DNA of 39,432 nucleotides from Streptomyces alboflavus (GTDB taxonomy: Bacteria; Actinomycetota; Actinomycetes; Streptomycetales; Streptomycetaceae): the NCBI RefSeq assembly GCF_000716675.1, contig NZ_JNXT01000070.1, forward strand, positions 1-39,432. The letters run 5' to 3'. Positions 9,852 to 17,907 of this stretch are shown here, one piece after another. The notes under the pieces are model-generated. The model worked only from the letters and a program-made list of their open reading frames with translations. It was not told the origin of the DNA and ran no database searches. Position 1 is the stretch's first letter. Every line of letters begins with the position of its first letter. The position numbers and the translations under genes are program-made.

Positions 9852-12101
9852 CTAGATGTCCGTCTTGAGGTCCGGAGCCATGGCGTTCACCGTAGATTCC
9901 GAGAGCATGAATCCGCGTCGCGCCGCTCCGCGTGCCCATTCCCCGGCGTCGGGCAGATCGCTTCTGTGGTGCTCCTTCGCTGCTCTTTCTACGGCAGTCT
10001 CGACGTACCTGTTGCTCTCCTTCATGCCCGCATCCCAGCTCTCGCCCATGATGAGCCCAGCCTCACCTTTGGCTTTTCCTTCCGCATTCTTGAAAAGGTC
10101 CTCGAGGACTGCGCTGGTGACCGTATCGGCCACACCTCCGACCACTGCACCGCCGACTGGGCTGGCGATATAGGAGGTACCTACGCCAATACCTGTTCCG
10201 ACGCCACCCGCGATTCCGTCCTTCCAGCGAGCCACGGACTCCTCATAAGCCTTGTCCTTCTCTGCGGCTTCGCCGGCGACTGCCTCTGCGCGCCCCTGTG
10301 CAAGGGTTCCGGCAATTTCGCCAGATCCATTGGCCACGTTCTCGATGACAAGTTGCGGATCCTGGGCGTAGCGCTGGTCCGCCGGCAAGGCGGGGTCGAG
10401 ATGATGGGCCATGAGGTGTGCCATGTACGACTTCTGGCCCACTTCCACGGCGGCGTAGCCCTCAGGGTGCTGGCCCACGGTGAAGAGGAATCGGGTCACG
10501 TCTCGATGCTGGAAGTCGGCCGGTTCGCCGACGGTCGGGAAGAGGCGGTCCGTATCGCCGTCCGAATCGGCGGTCATCGTCCGGTTCATGTCGTGCAGGT
10601 ACTCGGAAGCCATCTGCCCGAAGCTGTCTGACATGTATGGGTGCTCAGTGAGGAGCGTGTTGTCCTTGGAGACCGCGGAGACAACGCTCTCCATGAGCCT
10701 GGCCTGTTCGGCGGTGTGGGGCGGAGTGTCGGGCGTGGGACGCTCGCCCGCCGGGTGTCCGGTCGTGCCCGCCTCAAGTGCCAGCGCCAAGTTGTTCCGC
10801 CCGGTGTTGCTAGACTGGCCGTCGGAGCCCTCCTCGACAGGCCAGTCCCGCTTTTCGAAGAGGTACTGAAAGTTTGAGACGTCCGAACCCTTTCCGTCGC
10901 CCTTCGTCGCAAACGTGTCGTTGAGGAAAGCCGTTGCCGCGCCAGGGCTGTTCGACAGACCCTTGAGGTAACCCGTCACCGGGTCCCACCCAGTGTCGCT
11001 GCCGGTGCGGTTGAGATACGGAGAGTTGGGCGTACGCCGCCACGCGCCTCCCTCACCATTGTCGGTCAGCTTCTTCTCGGTCTCCATGAGCGCGCTTCCG
11101 TACGTGCGCAGAAAGGTGTCGTCGTAGTTGCCCCAGCGCATGAGGTTGCTCATGACCTGGAAGCCGAGGGGACCGCTGCTGCTACGAACGGGCTGAGCAC
11201 CCTGGTCCACCATCTGACGCGTCCAGTCCACCGTCCCCGCGGAATCACTCTGCGTGGCCGAAGCGAGGGTGATGCTCAGATATTTCTGGAACTCTCCGAA
11301 CTTTCCCTGCCGGTTGTCGTTGAGGTCGGGGTTGGTCCCGGGCTCATTGATACCGGCCCAGAACTCCAGCGTCCCCTTCGCACCGAGTTTCGTGGCGAAG
11401 CTTTCCGCGAAGAGCGGATCGCGTGCATACGTCTTCAGCCCCGAGTGGAGCGTGTCGAACTCCCGGACCGTGAGGTCTTGAGGATCCTTCTTGGCGAGTT
11501 TCGAGAGTTCGTCCGCCTTCTCGACCGCTGCGACCGCGCTGTCTCGGTCCTTGTACTTCGCGTCGGTGAATCCGTGCGTGCTTTGGTCGGCGATCGCCTT
11601 GAGCACCTTGCTGGCTGAGGTGTCGCTCTCGGTGGCGTCATCGAGGATCCGCTGGATCTCGTCCCGGAGCGCGGTCACATCACTCTCGCTGTGGTCAGGG
11701 AGATCGGCTCCCTTCCCGGCCCGGTCGGGGTGAACGTTCATCCGTACGGTGAAGCCCCCGCCACCAGTCGGGGTGACCGTCAGATTCTTCTTCATTCCGC
11801 GTTCGATGGCGTCGTTGAGCCGGCGGTGGTGACGCTTCAGCTCGTCCCGGGTGTCCAACAGAATTCTGTGGATGGACTTGGCCTGTGTGTGGGCGTCCTG
11901 GAACTCTCCGGCGGTCTTGCCGATGAACTCCTTCGACACGGTGGCGTTGACGCCTGCCCACCGCGCCCTGTTCGCGGCGGAACGAAGGCCCTTGTCCGCG
12001 TCACTCTTCAGCTTCTCGAGGGTGTCCACCAAGGTCGACCAGTCGTCGACAGCGTCGTTCAGGGCCGCGAAGTTGGCGAAGCGGAGCGCATCGAGGTCCA
12101 T
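9852..12101 (-). CDS. Large helical protein, possible T7SS substrate (749 aa, DUF6571-like)
   Basis: 749 residues starting at an ATG that shares a base with the upstream stop (TGATG). Residues 1-110 form a helical region (starting 'MDLDALRFANFAALNDAVDDW', with 'WAGVNATVSKEF') like WXG/LXG-type secretion domains. The middle is a long helical domain resembling actinobacterial DUF6571 proteins; that name is from memory and tentative. Around residues 650-690 lies a Gly/Ala/Val-rich stretch (GGVGTGIGVGTSYIASPVGG) that could insert into a membrane. There is no Sec signal. A WXG-like head, long body and glycine-rich hydrophobic tail is what a large ESX substrate might look like, but no enzymatic motif is evident. 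Codon use is less GC-biased than in the ecc genes (11041-11100 is 38/60 G+C). Confidence 0.8.
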   Translation of the reverse strand: MDLDALRFANFAALNDAVDDWSTLVDTLEKLKSDADKGLRSAANRARWAGVNATVSKEFIGKTAGEFQDAHTQAKSIHRILLDTRDELKRHHRRLNDAIERGMKKNLTVTPTGGGGFTVRMNVHPDRAGKGADLPDHSESDVTALRDEIQRILDDATESDTSASKVLKAIADQSTHGFTDAKYKDRDSAVAAVEKADELSKLAKKDPQDLTVREFDTLHSGLKTYARDPLFAESFATKLGAKGTLEFWAGINEPGTNPDLNDNRQGKFGEFQKYLSITLASATQSDSAGTVDWTRQMVDQGAQPVRSSSGPLGFQVMSNLMRWGNYDDTFLRTYGSALMETEKKLTDNGEGGAWRRTPNSPYLNRTGSDTGWDPVTGYLKGLSNSPGAATAFLNDTFATKGDGKGSDVSNFQYLFEKRDWPVEEGSDGQSSNTGRNNLALALEAGTTGHPAGERPTPDTPPHTAEQARLMESVVSAVSKDNTLLTEHPYMSDSFGQMASEYLHDMNRTMTADSDGDTDRLFPTVGEPADFQHRDVTRFLFTVGQHPEGYAAVEVGQKSYMAHLMAHHLDPALPADQRYAQDPQLVIENVANGSGEIAGTLAQGRAEAVAGEAAEKDKAYEESVARWKDGIAGGVGTGIGVGTSYIASPVGGAVVGGVADTVTSAVLEDLFKNAEGKAKGEAGLIMGESWDAGMKESNRYVETAVERAAKEHHRSDLPDAGEWARGAARRGFMLSESTVNAMAPDLKTDI

Positions 12102-12610
12102 CAGTCGTCCTTCGGCTTCTGCGTCGGCATGTGCACCGGGTTCTTTTCACCAGGCTTGCCGACCCGCTCGTCGAAGCCCGCGTCGAGCACGTCGATGCTG
12201 CTCAACTGCCGCCCGATGTAGTGCTCGTCGCCCTGGTGCAACTTCTTGGTGACCCGCATGTGGTTCGAAATGTGGGCGCAGGCGTCACGGAGCGAGTTGA
12301 GCTGCTCGTCCCACCGCTTGGCGACGTGTTGGAGCCCGCCTCCCAGTGCGAAGCCCTGCCGCGTCAGGTCTCCCGCTGCCCGCTGACTGCTCGGCAATGC
12401 CGCGCGTCCCTTGTTGCTCAGCCGGTCGAAGAGATCGAAGGCGTGCTCACCGACCTTGGCCAGATCAGCCTGATGGACCCTCAAATCTCCATAAGAGCCC
12501 GGGGTTGCCCCAGCACCGCCCATTCCGGGCTCAACCTGATTGAGTCGCAGCTGCGTCGCATCCCGCTCGGCCGCCTGGGCCTTGAGCTGCTCCCACTCTT
12601 CCCACGCCAT
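12101..12610 (-). CDS. Helical WXG-like small protein, first gene of the cassette
   Basis: 169 residues. ATG 12610 has GAGAGGG upstream. The central part ('VGEHAFDLFDRLSNKGRAAL' to 'WDEQLNSLRDACAHISNHM') is two amphipathic helices in the style of WXG100-related proteins, and the C-terminal tail is charged and probably disordered (PTQKPKDD). The TGATG overlap with the 749-residue gene implies equimolar production, as expected for a partner or chaperone that forms a helical bundle with the N-terminal helices of the larger protein. No catalytic motif, signal peptide or membrane segment is seen. The partner role is inferred from size, helicity and coupling. Confidence 0.75.
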   Translation of the reverse strand: MAWEEWEQLKAQAAERDATQLRLNQVEPGMGGAGATPGSYGDLRVHQADLAKVGEHAFDLFDRLSNKGRAALPSSQRAAGDLTRQGFALGGGLQHVAKRWDEQLNSLRDACAHISNHMRVTKKLHQGDEHYIGRQLSSIDVLDAGFDERVGKPGEKNPVHMPTQKPKDD

Positions 12611-13587
12611 GGACGCAATCCCTCTCTTGGTACGGACGGTGTGGATGGTGGCTCAGTATGGCGAGCAGCCTGCCGTCTCAGCTTGACAACACATAAGCGC
12701 TGAACCCGAGTTGTCCTGATCGAGGCCCCGCAAGAAGCGGTTTGGCTGTTGTGGAGGGGTGCCAGCCGTGTCCCGGATCCGCTCTGACGGGCAAATCCTC
12801 CGCCCTCGCTCCCCCCGTGGGCAGGTATGCGAGTAGGTCCATGCCGCGCTCGTCGAGGCACCGAGATCGTCTGCCACGCTAGCGGCACGCATCCATGGTT
12901 TGCGGGTGTGGCCGAGGAAACCGGCCCACCCGCTGTTGCTGTCAGCGGCGTCTCCGGGACCAGGAGGCGCCAGGTTGGGCCCTATCTGTGCCCACTGTCG
13001 CGGGAACGCTTCGGCCTTCGGTCGCCCCCACTCGTCTCCTGCCTTGTGGTCTCACTTCCTTAGGTGCCGTGGCAAGGCGGCGCGCCGCAGTCATGTGCTC
13101 TGGCGTGTGCGGACCGGAAGCTGAACCGGATCGAAGGACAGCGACAGTTGACGGCCAGTTCACTGAGTATGCGGACTCAGATGATGGGGACGCGGACGTG
13201 TGGCCCCGTATCGCTCGACGCGGCAGAGTGCGACGCACCAACGAGTGACTCAGACAGCGTCGACTCGCTGCCCTCGGGGCCAGGGCGGTCGACGCGAGAT
13301 TCACGCGAAAGGTGCGGGAGTTGGCCGATTCTCGATACTGGTACGGGACGGACTCTGGCCGGTCGAGCTGTGGCCGCAACCTTAGTGAGGATGCGATGCG
13401 TCAGCTCGGGTCACTCGATGGCCTATTTGCAACTGCTTTGACGCAAAGCTCAGTTGGATGTCACTCAGGGTGTGGCTAGAGTGACGATGGTGGGGTGTGC
13501 AATCACTGCCCGACCGCGAACACACAGCTGTCAAGGGCTGCTGCATCCGCACGTTGAGGGCAACGGGGATTCGGGGATGGGGGCATC
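12611..13587. other. 977-base interval without a convincing gene
   Basis: All six frames were considered. The open frames here are short, out of register with normal high-GC third-position bias, and match nothing I know. The interval separates the divergent lower-GC cassette (minus) from the helical/PPE/mycosin/Esx unit (plus). Its right end holds a good plus-strand promoter (13454-13482). The remainder may be a degenerate remnant of an inserted element, but no transposase motif or terminal repeats were found. Confidence 0.5.
13454..13482 (+). promoter_or_regulatory. Candidate vegetative promoter of the 13588-17712 gene chain
   Basis: TTGGAT at 13454-13459 and TAGAGT at 13477-13482 are separated by exactly 17 bases. 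The -10 fits the Streptomyces TAnnnT pattern well and the -35 keeps the TTG. Transcription would start near 13489, giving a leader of about 98 bases before the GTG at 13588. Confidence 0.5.
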
Positions 13588-14061
13588 GTGCTCGAGGACG
13601 GGTACAGGGGGGCGCCACCGCCGGGTGGCGCTGACGTCAAGCGCGGCCTGGAGGCGTTGAAGAAGTTCCGGCGGCGCATCGACACGCTGCTCACGGAGTT
13701 CGAGGGGTCGGACGGCGGTTCGTCCAAGGTCGGGCACCAGAAGGTCGCCCGCGCCTCCTTCAGCGGCCAGGCGGCGCCCTTCCCCGAGGCGGACGGCCTC
13801 TACGCGCAGTACGACCGCGTGCACGAACGCCTTACCTCACTCTCGAAGATGCTCGGGCAGCAGATCGAGGCCATGGGGATCGCCGTGCACGGCGCGGACG
13901 TCGGCTTCGACAACCTTGAGGACGAACTGCGGCAGCGCTTCTGGTCGATCCAGACGACGGTCCAGCGGGACCAGCCGCCGGCCGGGCGCGAGCGGGACGG
14001 CAAGCCCGACGAGCAAGGCGGTCACGGCAGCGACAAGTCGGACTCGGGGTGGAAGCTGTGA
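13588..14061 (+). CDS. ESX-locus helical protein (157 aa, unknown function)
   Basis: 157 residues from a GTG preceded by GGGGG. It is almost entirely alpha-helical up to residue 130 ('VKRGLEALKKFRRRIDTLL', 'YAQYDRVHERLTSLSKMLGQQIEAM') and ends in a Lys/Asp/Gly-rich disordered tail. The helical hairpin resembles WXG100-superfamily proteins, but there is no W-x-G turn. There is no signal peptide or membrane helix. The stop overlaps the next start by four bases (GTGA), so the two are coupled. Inference: a secreted helical partner, or a chaperone of the PPE-like protein encoded next. I do not recognise a named family. Confidence 0.8.
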   Translation: MLEDGYRGAPPPGGADVKRGLEALKKFRRRIDTLLTEFEGSDGGSSKVGHQKVARASFSGQAAPFPEADGLYAQYDRVHERLTSLSKMLGQQIEAMGIAVHGADVGFDNLEDELRQRFWSIQTTVQRDQPPAGRERDGKPDEQGGHGSDKSDSGWKL

Positions 14062-15638
14062 GCTTCGAGAGCCACAAACTCAACGACATGATCGACCTCG
14101 TCGAGCAGGCGAATCCGGCCGACCTGGAGAGCGCGGGCGAAGCCCTCAAGAAGGCATGCGACGCGATCGCTGTCGCCGCCCGGGAACTCGGCGACCACAT
14201 CGACCGGGTCGACTGGGAGGGCGAGGCGGGGCAGGCCTTCCGCAAGTGGGGCAAGAATCTGGTCAAGGAGACGCATCGGCTCTCCGACTTCGCCGACACC
14301 GCGAGCGTTCAGATCGCCTCGGCGGGGGCAGGGCTGGCGTCCGTACGCAGCGCGATGCCGCCGCGGGACATGCGGACCGATCCGAAGGCCGTGGAGGACA
14401 TTCCCTCTCCGAAGAGGGTGGACGGCAACGCCGCCTATGAGGCTGCCGTCAAGTCGGAGAAGGATCGCCAAGAAGCGATCAACCAGATGAATCGGTTGGC
14501 GTCGTTCTACAGGGTGTCCCAGCATGAGATGGCGGGGCAGGAGCCGCCTACGTTTTCGGTTATGCCGGATGTGGGGGTGCCGCCGCCGGATCCGGAGTAC
14601 GGAATCGAACCGGGCGAAGGGCTGAAGCCGGTGGTGCCCCCTGGCGCTGCTGCCAACGGTGGCGCCCCGTCGATGCCTCAGGGTGCAGCTGGTCCTGTGT
14701 CGCCGGACCCGTCAGGTTCGGGAAGCTCCTTGCCATCAGGTAACGACGGACGCGGTCCGATCACCTTCCCGGACCGGCCCGCTGGTCCGGGGCCCGTGGG
14801 CACGGAGATCGACAGCGTCGACACGCTGCCCCCTCAGAAGACCCTCAGCCCGCCACCTGCTTCATCGCCCCCGGCGCCTGGCCCGACGGGCATCGACCGG
14901 GGACCTCATCTGCTGCCCGGCGGCGGCCTTGTAAGGCGGCCGCAAGACAGCCCTGATACCGGGGCGTCCCGTCGGGGAGGGCGTGGGAAGTCGCCGTTGC
15001 CTGAGCAGGGGCGAACAGGCGTCGGACGTCCGAAGGAGCCGGTTGGGCTTCCTGGGCGCGGTCCTTCTGGCCCAGGCCCGACAGGGCGCACCGGGCCGGT
15101 ACCTCCTGTACGAGGCCCCAATGGTCCTACGACGTCTGTGCCTTCGCCGATGGCGCGAGGCATCTCTGGCGGCACGCCGCAGCCACATGGCTTGCCGGGG
15201 CCGCGTCCCGCAATGCCGGGCATCAACAGCACACCTCGCTCCGACGGTGTCTTGGGCGGTCGTCCGGCTCCTGCTCCTGTGGCAGCAGGAGGTCCGGTTG
15301 GATCGAGGACGCCTCCGGGGGGCGGCAATGCCGCGCAGCGTGGCGTTGTGGGAGCTGCGCCCCAGGTCCCGGCAGGTAGGGGCCAGACGCCACGCCAAGC
15401 CGTCGGCAACCCTGACGGTGTAGTTGGCACACCCAAGGGGCGTACGCCTGCTGGGACAGGCCGCGGGAACGGATTCACCGCCGGTGGCACGGGTCTGGTA
15501 CGTGGCCCAGCGGGCAGCGGCCGACGCTCTGAACCTGGAGAGGACGAGGTTTCACAGCGGCCCGATTACGCGGTCGAGGAAGAAGAGACACATCTGCCCG
15601 GTGGACGGCGGCACGTGCCGCCAGTCATCGGCCAGTGA
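14058..15638 (+). CDS. WXG/PPE-like protein with long Pro/Gly-rich C-terminus
   Basis: 526 residues. An in-frame GTG at 14049 is possible, but 14058 gives the GTGA overlap and better spacing to GGGG. Residues 1-125 are a helical WXG-type domain with the turn motif W53-E-G55 (VDWEGEAGQAFRKWG). From about residue 165 to the end the protein is low-complexity Pro/Gly/Arg-rich and presumably extended. The pattern (helical ESX-type head plus long disordered tail) resembles mycobacterial PPE proteins in design, although no PPE motif is present. It is a likely ESX substrate or surface component. It is followed through another GTGA overlap by a mycosin gene, and that tight pairing suggests the protease could process it. 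Confidence 0.8.
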   Translation: MSFESHKLNDMIDLVEQANPADLESAGEALKKACDAIAVAARELGDHIDRVDWEGEAGQAFRKWGKNLVKETHRLSDFADTASVQIASAGAGLASVRSAMPPRDMRTDPKAVEDIPSPKRVDGNAAYEAAVKSEKDRQEAINQMNRLASFYRVSQHEMAGQEPPTFSVMPDVGVPPPDPEYGIEPGEGLKPVVPPGAAANGGAPSMPQGAAGPVSPDPSGSGSSLPSGNDGRGPITFPDRPAGPGPVGTEIDSVDTLPPQKTLSPPPASSPPAPGPTGIDRGPHLLPGGGLVRRPQDSPDTGASRRGGRGKSPLPEQGRTGVGRPKEPVGLPGRGPSGPGPTGRTGPVPPVRGPNGPTTSVPSPMARGISGGTPQPHGLPGPRPAMPGINSTPRSDGVLGGRPAPAPVAAGGPVGSRTPPGGGNAAQRGVVGAAPQVPAGRGQTPRQAVGNPDGVVGTPKGRTPAGTGRGNGFTAGGTGLVRGPAGSGRRSEPGEDEVSQRPDYAVEEEETHLPGGRRHVPPVIGQ

Positions 15639-16939
15639 CGAGTGAGGGCGTGCAGGGCGTGGAGTCAGGAATGGGCCGACACGGCGGCGGGACCGAACTG
15701 TTCGCGGGGCGCGCGAGGCGTTGGATCGTCTCGACGGGTGCGGCGGCCGGCGTGCTCGCCCTGCTGTCTGTGGGGCTGGCACCGAGTGCGGTCGCCGACG
15801 ACGTCCAGTCGAAGCAGTGGTACTTGGACGCGATGGGTGCCGAGGAGCTGTGGGACGTCAGCACTGGTGAGGGCATCAAGGTCGCTGTTGTGGACAGCGG
15901 CGTCACAGTGACGCCTTCTCTCAGAGGCCGGGTTCTCGCCGGTAAGGACGTGACAGGCCTGAAGGGCGGTGCTCTGGACGACTACGACAGTCACGGAACG
16001 ACGATGGCGGAGTTGATTGCCGGGACTGGGCGAGGAGGCGGACTCAAGGGCTTGGCACCCGGCGCCAAAGTCATTTCCATTCGCATGAGCCTGAAGGGCG
16101 CCAAGGGCAAGGACGAGAGCAACAGCGCCGAAGCCATCAGGGCTGCTGCGGACAGCGATGCGCGAATCATCAGCATGTCCTTCGGCTCTGATGTCATGTA
16201 TCCGGCCCAGAAGGAGGCGGTGAAGTATGCCGCATCAAAGGGGAAGCTGATGTTCGCCGGCGTCGGGAATGATGCCCAGAAGAAGAACTTCATCGGCTAC
16301 CCGGCCGCCTATCCCAACGTGACAGGCGTCTCCGCCGCCGACAAATCCGGCAAGGTCGCCAAGTACTCAGAGTTCGGCGAGTACGTGGATCTTGCGGCCC
16401 CTGGCCTGAACCTCCCCCATTGGTGCGACGCGACCTTCCGCTCGTACTGCGACGGCGGAGGTGGCACCAGTGCCGGCACCGCCATCGCCTCCGCCTCCGC
16501 CGCCCTCATCTGGTCCAAGCACCCCGACTGGACGGCGAACCAGGTCCTCCGCGTCCTCATCGACACCGCGGGCCGCAGCTGGCCGAAGGACAAGCCGAGT
16601 GACTATCTCGGGTACGGGCTGGTTCGCCCAGCCCCGAACCTCCTGAAGAACAGGGGGAACCCCGGCCCCCCGGACATCGACCCCCTCACCGGAAAGAAGA
16701 CCCCGGGGGTGGGGACTTCGCCCACCGCCCCGGCGAAGGACTCTTCGGCGAAGCCCTCGGCGCCCGCGTCGCAACAGGCGAAGGGCGAGGCTGCTGCCGG
16801 TCAGCTGGCCGGGGCGGCGTCCGGCTCGAAATCCGATGACGGCGACAACCAGTTGTGGATCGTCGCCGGAGCCGTCGCCGTCGTCGCCATCATCGGTGGC
16901 GGCGCCTTCGCGGCGGTTCGAAATCGACGTAACGCCTGA
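15635..16939 (+). CDS. Second mycosin-like subtilisin (S8) protease
   Basis: 434 residues. GTG 15635 overlaps the preceding stop by four bases; ATG 15671 is an alternative start. A Sec signal/TM segment covers about residues 28-54. The S8 motifs are all present: Asp87 (VVDSG), His120 (SHGT), oxyanion Asn212 (GVGN) and Ser279 (GGTSAG). The usual Pro a few residues after the Ser is missing (GTSAGTAIAS instead of GTSxxxP). A Pro/Ala/Ser-rich linker leads to a C-terminal transmembrane helix (about 405-428) with a basic tail. The topology is that of a mycosin. The locus therefore has two, one beside eccB and this one in the substrate unit just before esxB. It probably acts on proteins exported from this unit; that is inference. 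Confidence 0.9.
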   Translation: MTSEGVQGVESGMGRHGGGTELFAGRARRWIVSTGAAAGVLALLSVGLAPSAVADDVQSKQWYLDAMGAEELWDVSTGEGIKVAVVDSGVTVTPSLRGRVLAGKDVTGLKGGALDDYDSHGTTMAELIAGTGRGGGLKGLAPGAKVISIRMSLKGAKGKDESNSAEAIRAAADSDARIISMSFGSDVMYPAQKEAVKYAASKGKLMFAGVGNDAQKKNFIGYPAAYPNVTGVSAADKSGKVAKYSEFGEYVDLAAPGLNLPHWCDATFRSYCDGGGGTSAGTAIASASAALIWSKHPDWTANQVLRVLIDTAGRSWPKDKPSDYLGYGLVRPAPNLLKNRGNPGPPDIDPLTGKKTPGVGTSPTAPAKDSSAKPSAPASQQAKGEAAAGQLAGAASGSKSDDGDNQLWIVAGAVAVVAIIGGGAFAAVRNRRNA

Positions 16940-17010
16940 GCTGTGCAGGGAAACGGTGCAGAGCTCAACGTCAATGATCAGCCAGCAAGCAAAGCGAGGA
17001 GGACCCGCTC

Positions 17011-17349
17011 ATGGCCGACGGCCGGAAGCTGAATGACGGCGAAGTCAAGTTCCTTCAGGACGAGATCGTCGCGAAGTACGACTCCGTCCAGGGAAGTCTC
17101 AAGAGACTGCAAGGGATTCTGGACTCGATGGAGGGCAACTGGCGCGGTATTGGTGCGCATGCCTTCGACAAGAAGCAGGTTGAGATCAACCAGCACATGC
17201 AGGCGATCGGTCGCATCCTGGTGGACTTCCTGGACGGCATCTCGAAGAACCGCACGGACGTGGACCGGCTCGAGGACGACATCCGCGCGACCATGAACAG
17301 CATCGACGTGGACTACGGAGGCAAGCACTCCGCCATCAGCAGCTACTGA
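17011..17349 (+). CDS. esxB: WXG100 family protein EsxB
   Basis: 112 residues, ATG preceded by GAGGAGG. It is a helix-turn-helix protein with the turn motif W44-R-G46, the size and form of the CFP-10/ESAT-6 family. It pairs with the next gene (60 bases apart), as esxB-esxA pairs do, and the two products are expected to form an antiparallel four-helix dimer secreted by the ESX system. The C-terminal tail lacks a YxxxD/E secretion signal (YGGKH instead). In S. coelicolor an EsxA/EsxB pair affects sporulation. The order-based naming (first gene esxB) follows the mycobacterial convention and is the uncertain part. Confidence 0.85.
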   Translation: MADGRKLNDGEVKFLQDEIVAKYDSVQGSLKRLQGILDSMEGNWRGIGAHAFDKKQVEINQHMQAIGRILVDFLDGISKNRTDVDRLEDDIRATMNSIDVDYGGKHSAISSY

Positions 17350-17409
17350 GTTCACCCGTTCCCGGGCCAGATCATGGTCCGGCCGCAACCACGAGGAGAT
17401 GGGGCAGAC

Positions 17410-17712
17410 ATGGCAGGTGCCAGCTTCGATGAGATGTCAGTCAAGTACGGTGGCCTCGACGCCATCACCACCATGCTCGGTACTGAGGCGACGCGTTTGG
17501 AAGGCGATCTCGCCGACATCAAGCGCGCTGTGGCGAAGGTTGCCGCAGGATGGGAGGGCGAGGCCCACGAGGCGTACGTCCTGAAGCAGCGGGAGTGGGA
17601 CAAGCACGCGTCGGCGATCCACACGGCTCTCATGCAGATCGGCCAGAAGGTCGGCCAGGCCGGCGGTGACTACCGGGGTGGCGACCTGAAGGGCGCCAGC
17701 TACTTCCAGTGA
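17410..17712 (+). CDS. esxA: WXG100 family protein EsxA
   Basis: 100 residues. ATG 17410 was chosen over the upstream in-frame GTG at 17374 because GAGGAG and GGGG lie just before it. Turn motif W48-E-G50. Near the C-terminus Y88-R-G-G-D92 fits the YxxxD/E ESX export signal recognised by the EccC ATPase, so this partner probably carries the export signal for the heterodimer. It is the last gene of the unit and is followed 43 bases later by a strong hairpin. Confidence 0.88.
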   Translation: MAGASFDEMSVKYGGLDAITTMLGTEATRLEGDLADIKRAVAKVAAGWEGEAHEAYVLKQREWDKHASAIHTALMQIGQKVGQAGGDYRGGDLKGASYFQ

Positions 17713-17754
17713 GTCGCGGCAAACTGAACGCGGAACGCTGAACAGTACTGAACG

Positions 17755-17787
17755 CGGGGTGGGCATGCGCGGGAGATGCCCACCCCG
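17755..17787 (+). terminator. Terminator hairpin after esxA
   Basis: A perfect 12-bp stem (CGGGGTGGGCAT with ATGCCCACCCCG) around a 9-base loop, followed by TTGTGATGTT. It lies between convergent units and probably ends the esxBA transcript. There is no long T tract, as is usual in Streptomyces. Confidence 0.8.
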
Positions 17788-17907
17788 TTGTGATGTTCGG
17801 TGGAGGTGCCGACCACTGTCGATGCGCACCGCAATTTGCTGGAATCTACGGCTGCGCGTGTGTGCGGGGTGTGCTGCCTGGCCCAGGGGAATGAAGCTCG
17901 CACAGGT

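Noticed and set aside
12653..13441. Candidate small genes in the gap between the two substrate units
   Set aside because: Frames are short, rich in Cys/Arg/Trp, overlap on both strands and lack ribosome sites and GC3 bias.
14659..15490. Several overlapping open frames on both strands within the Pro/Gly-rich tail
   Set aside because: They are by-products of repetitive Pro/Gly/Arg codons in the 526-residue WXG/PPE-like gene.
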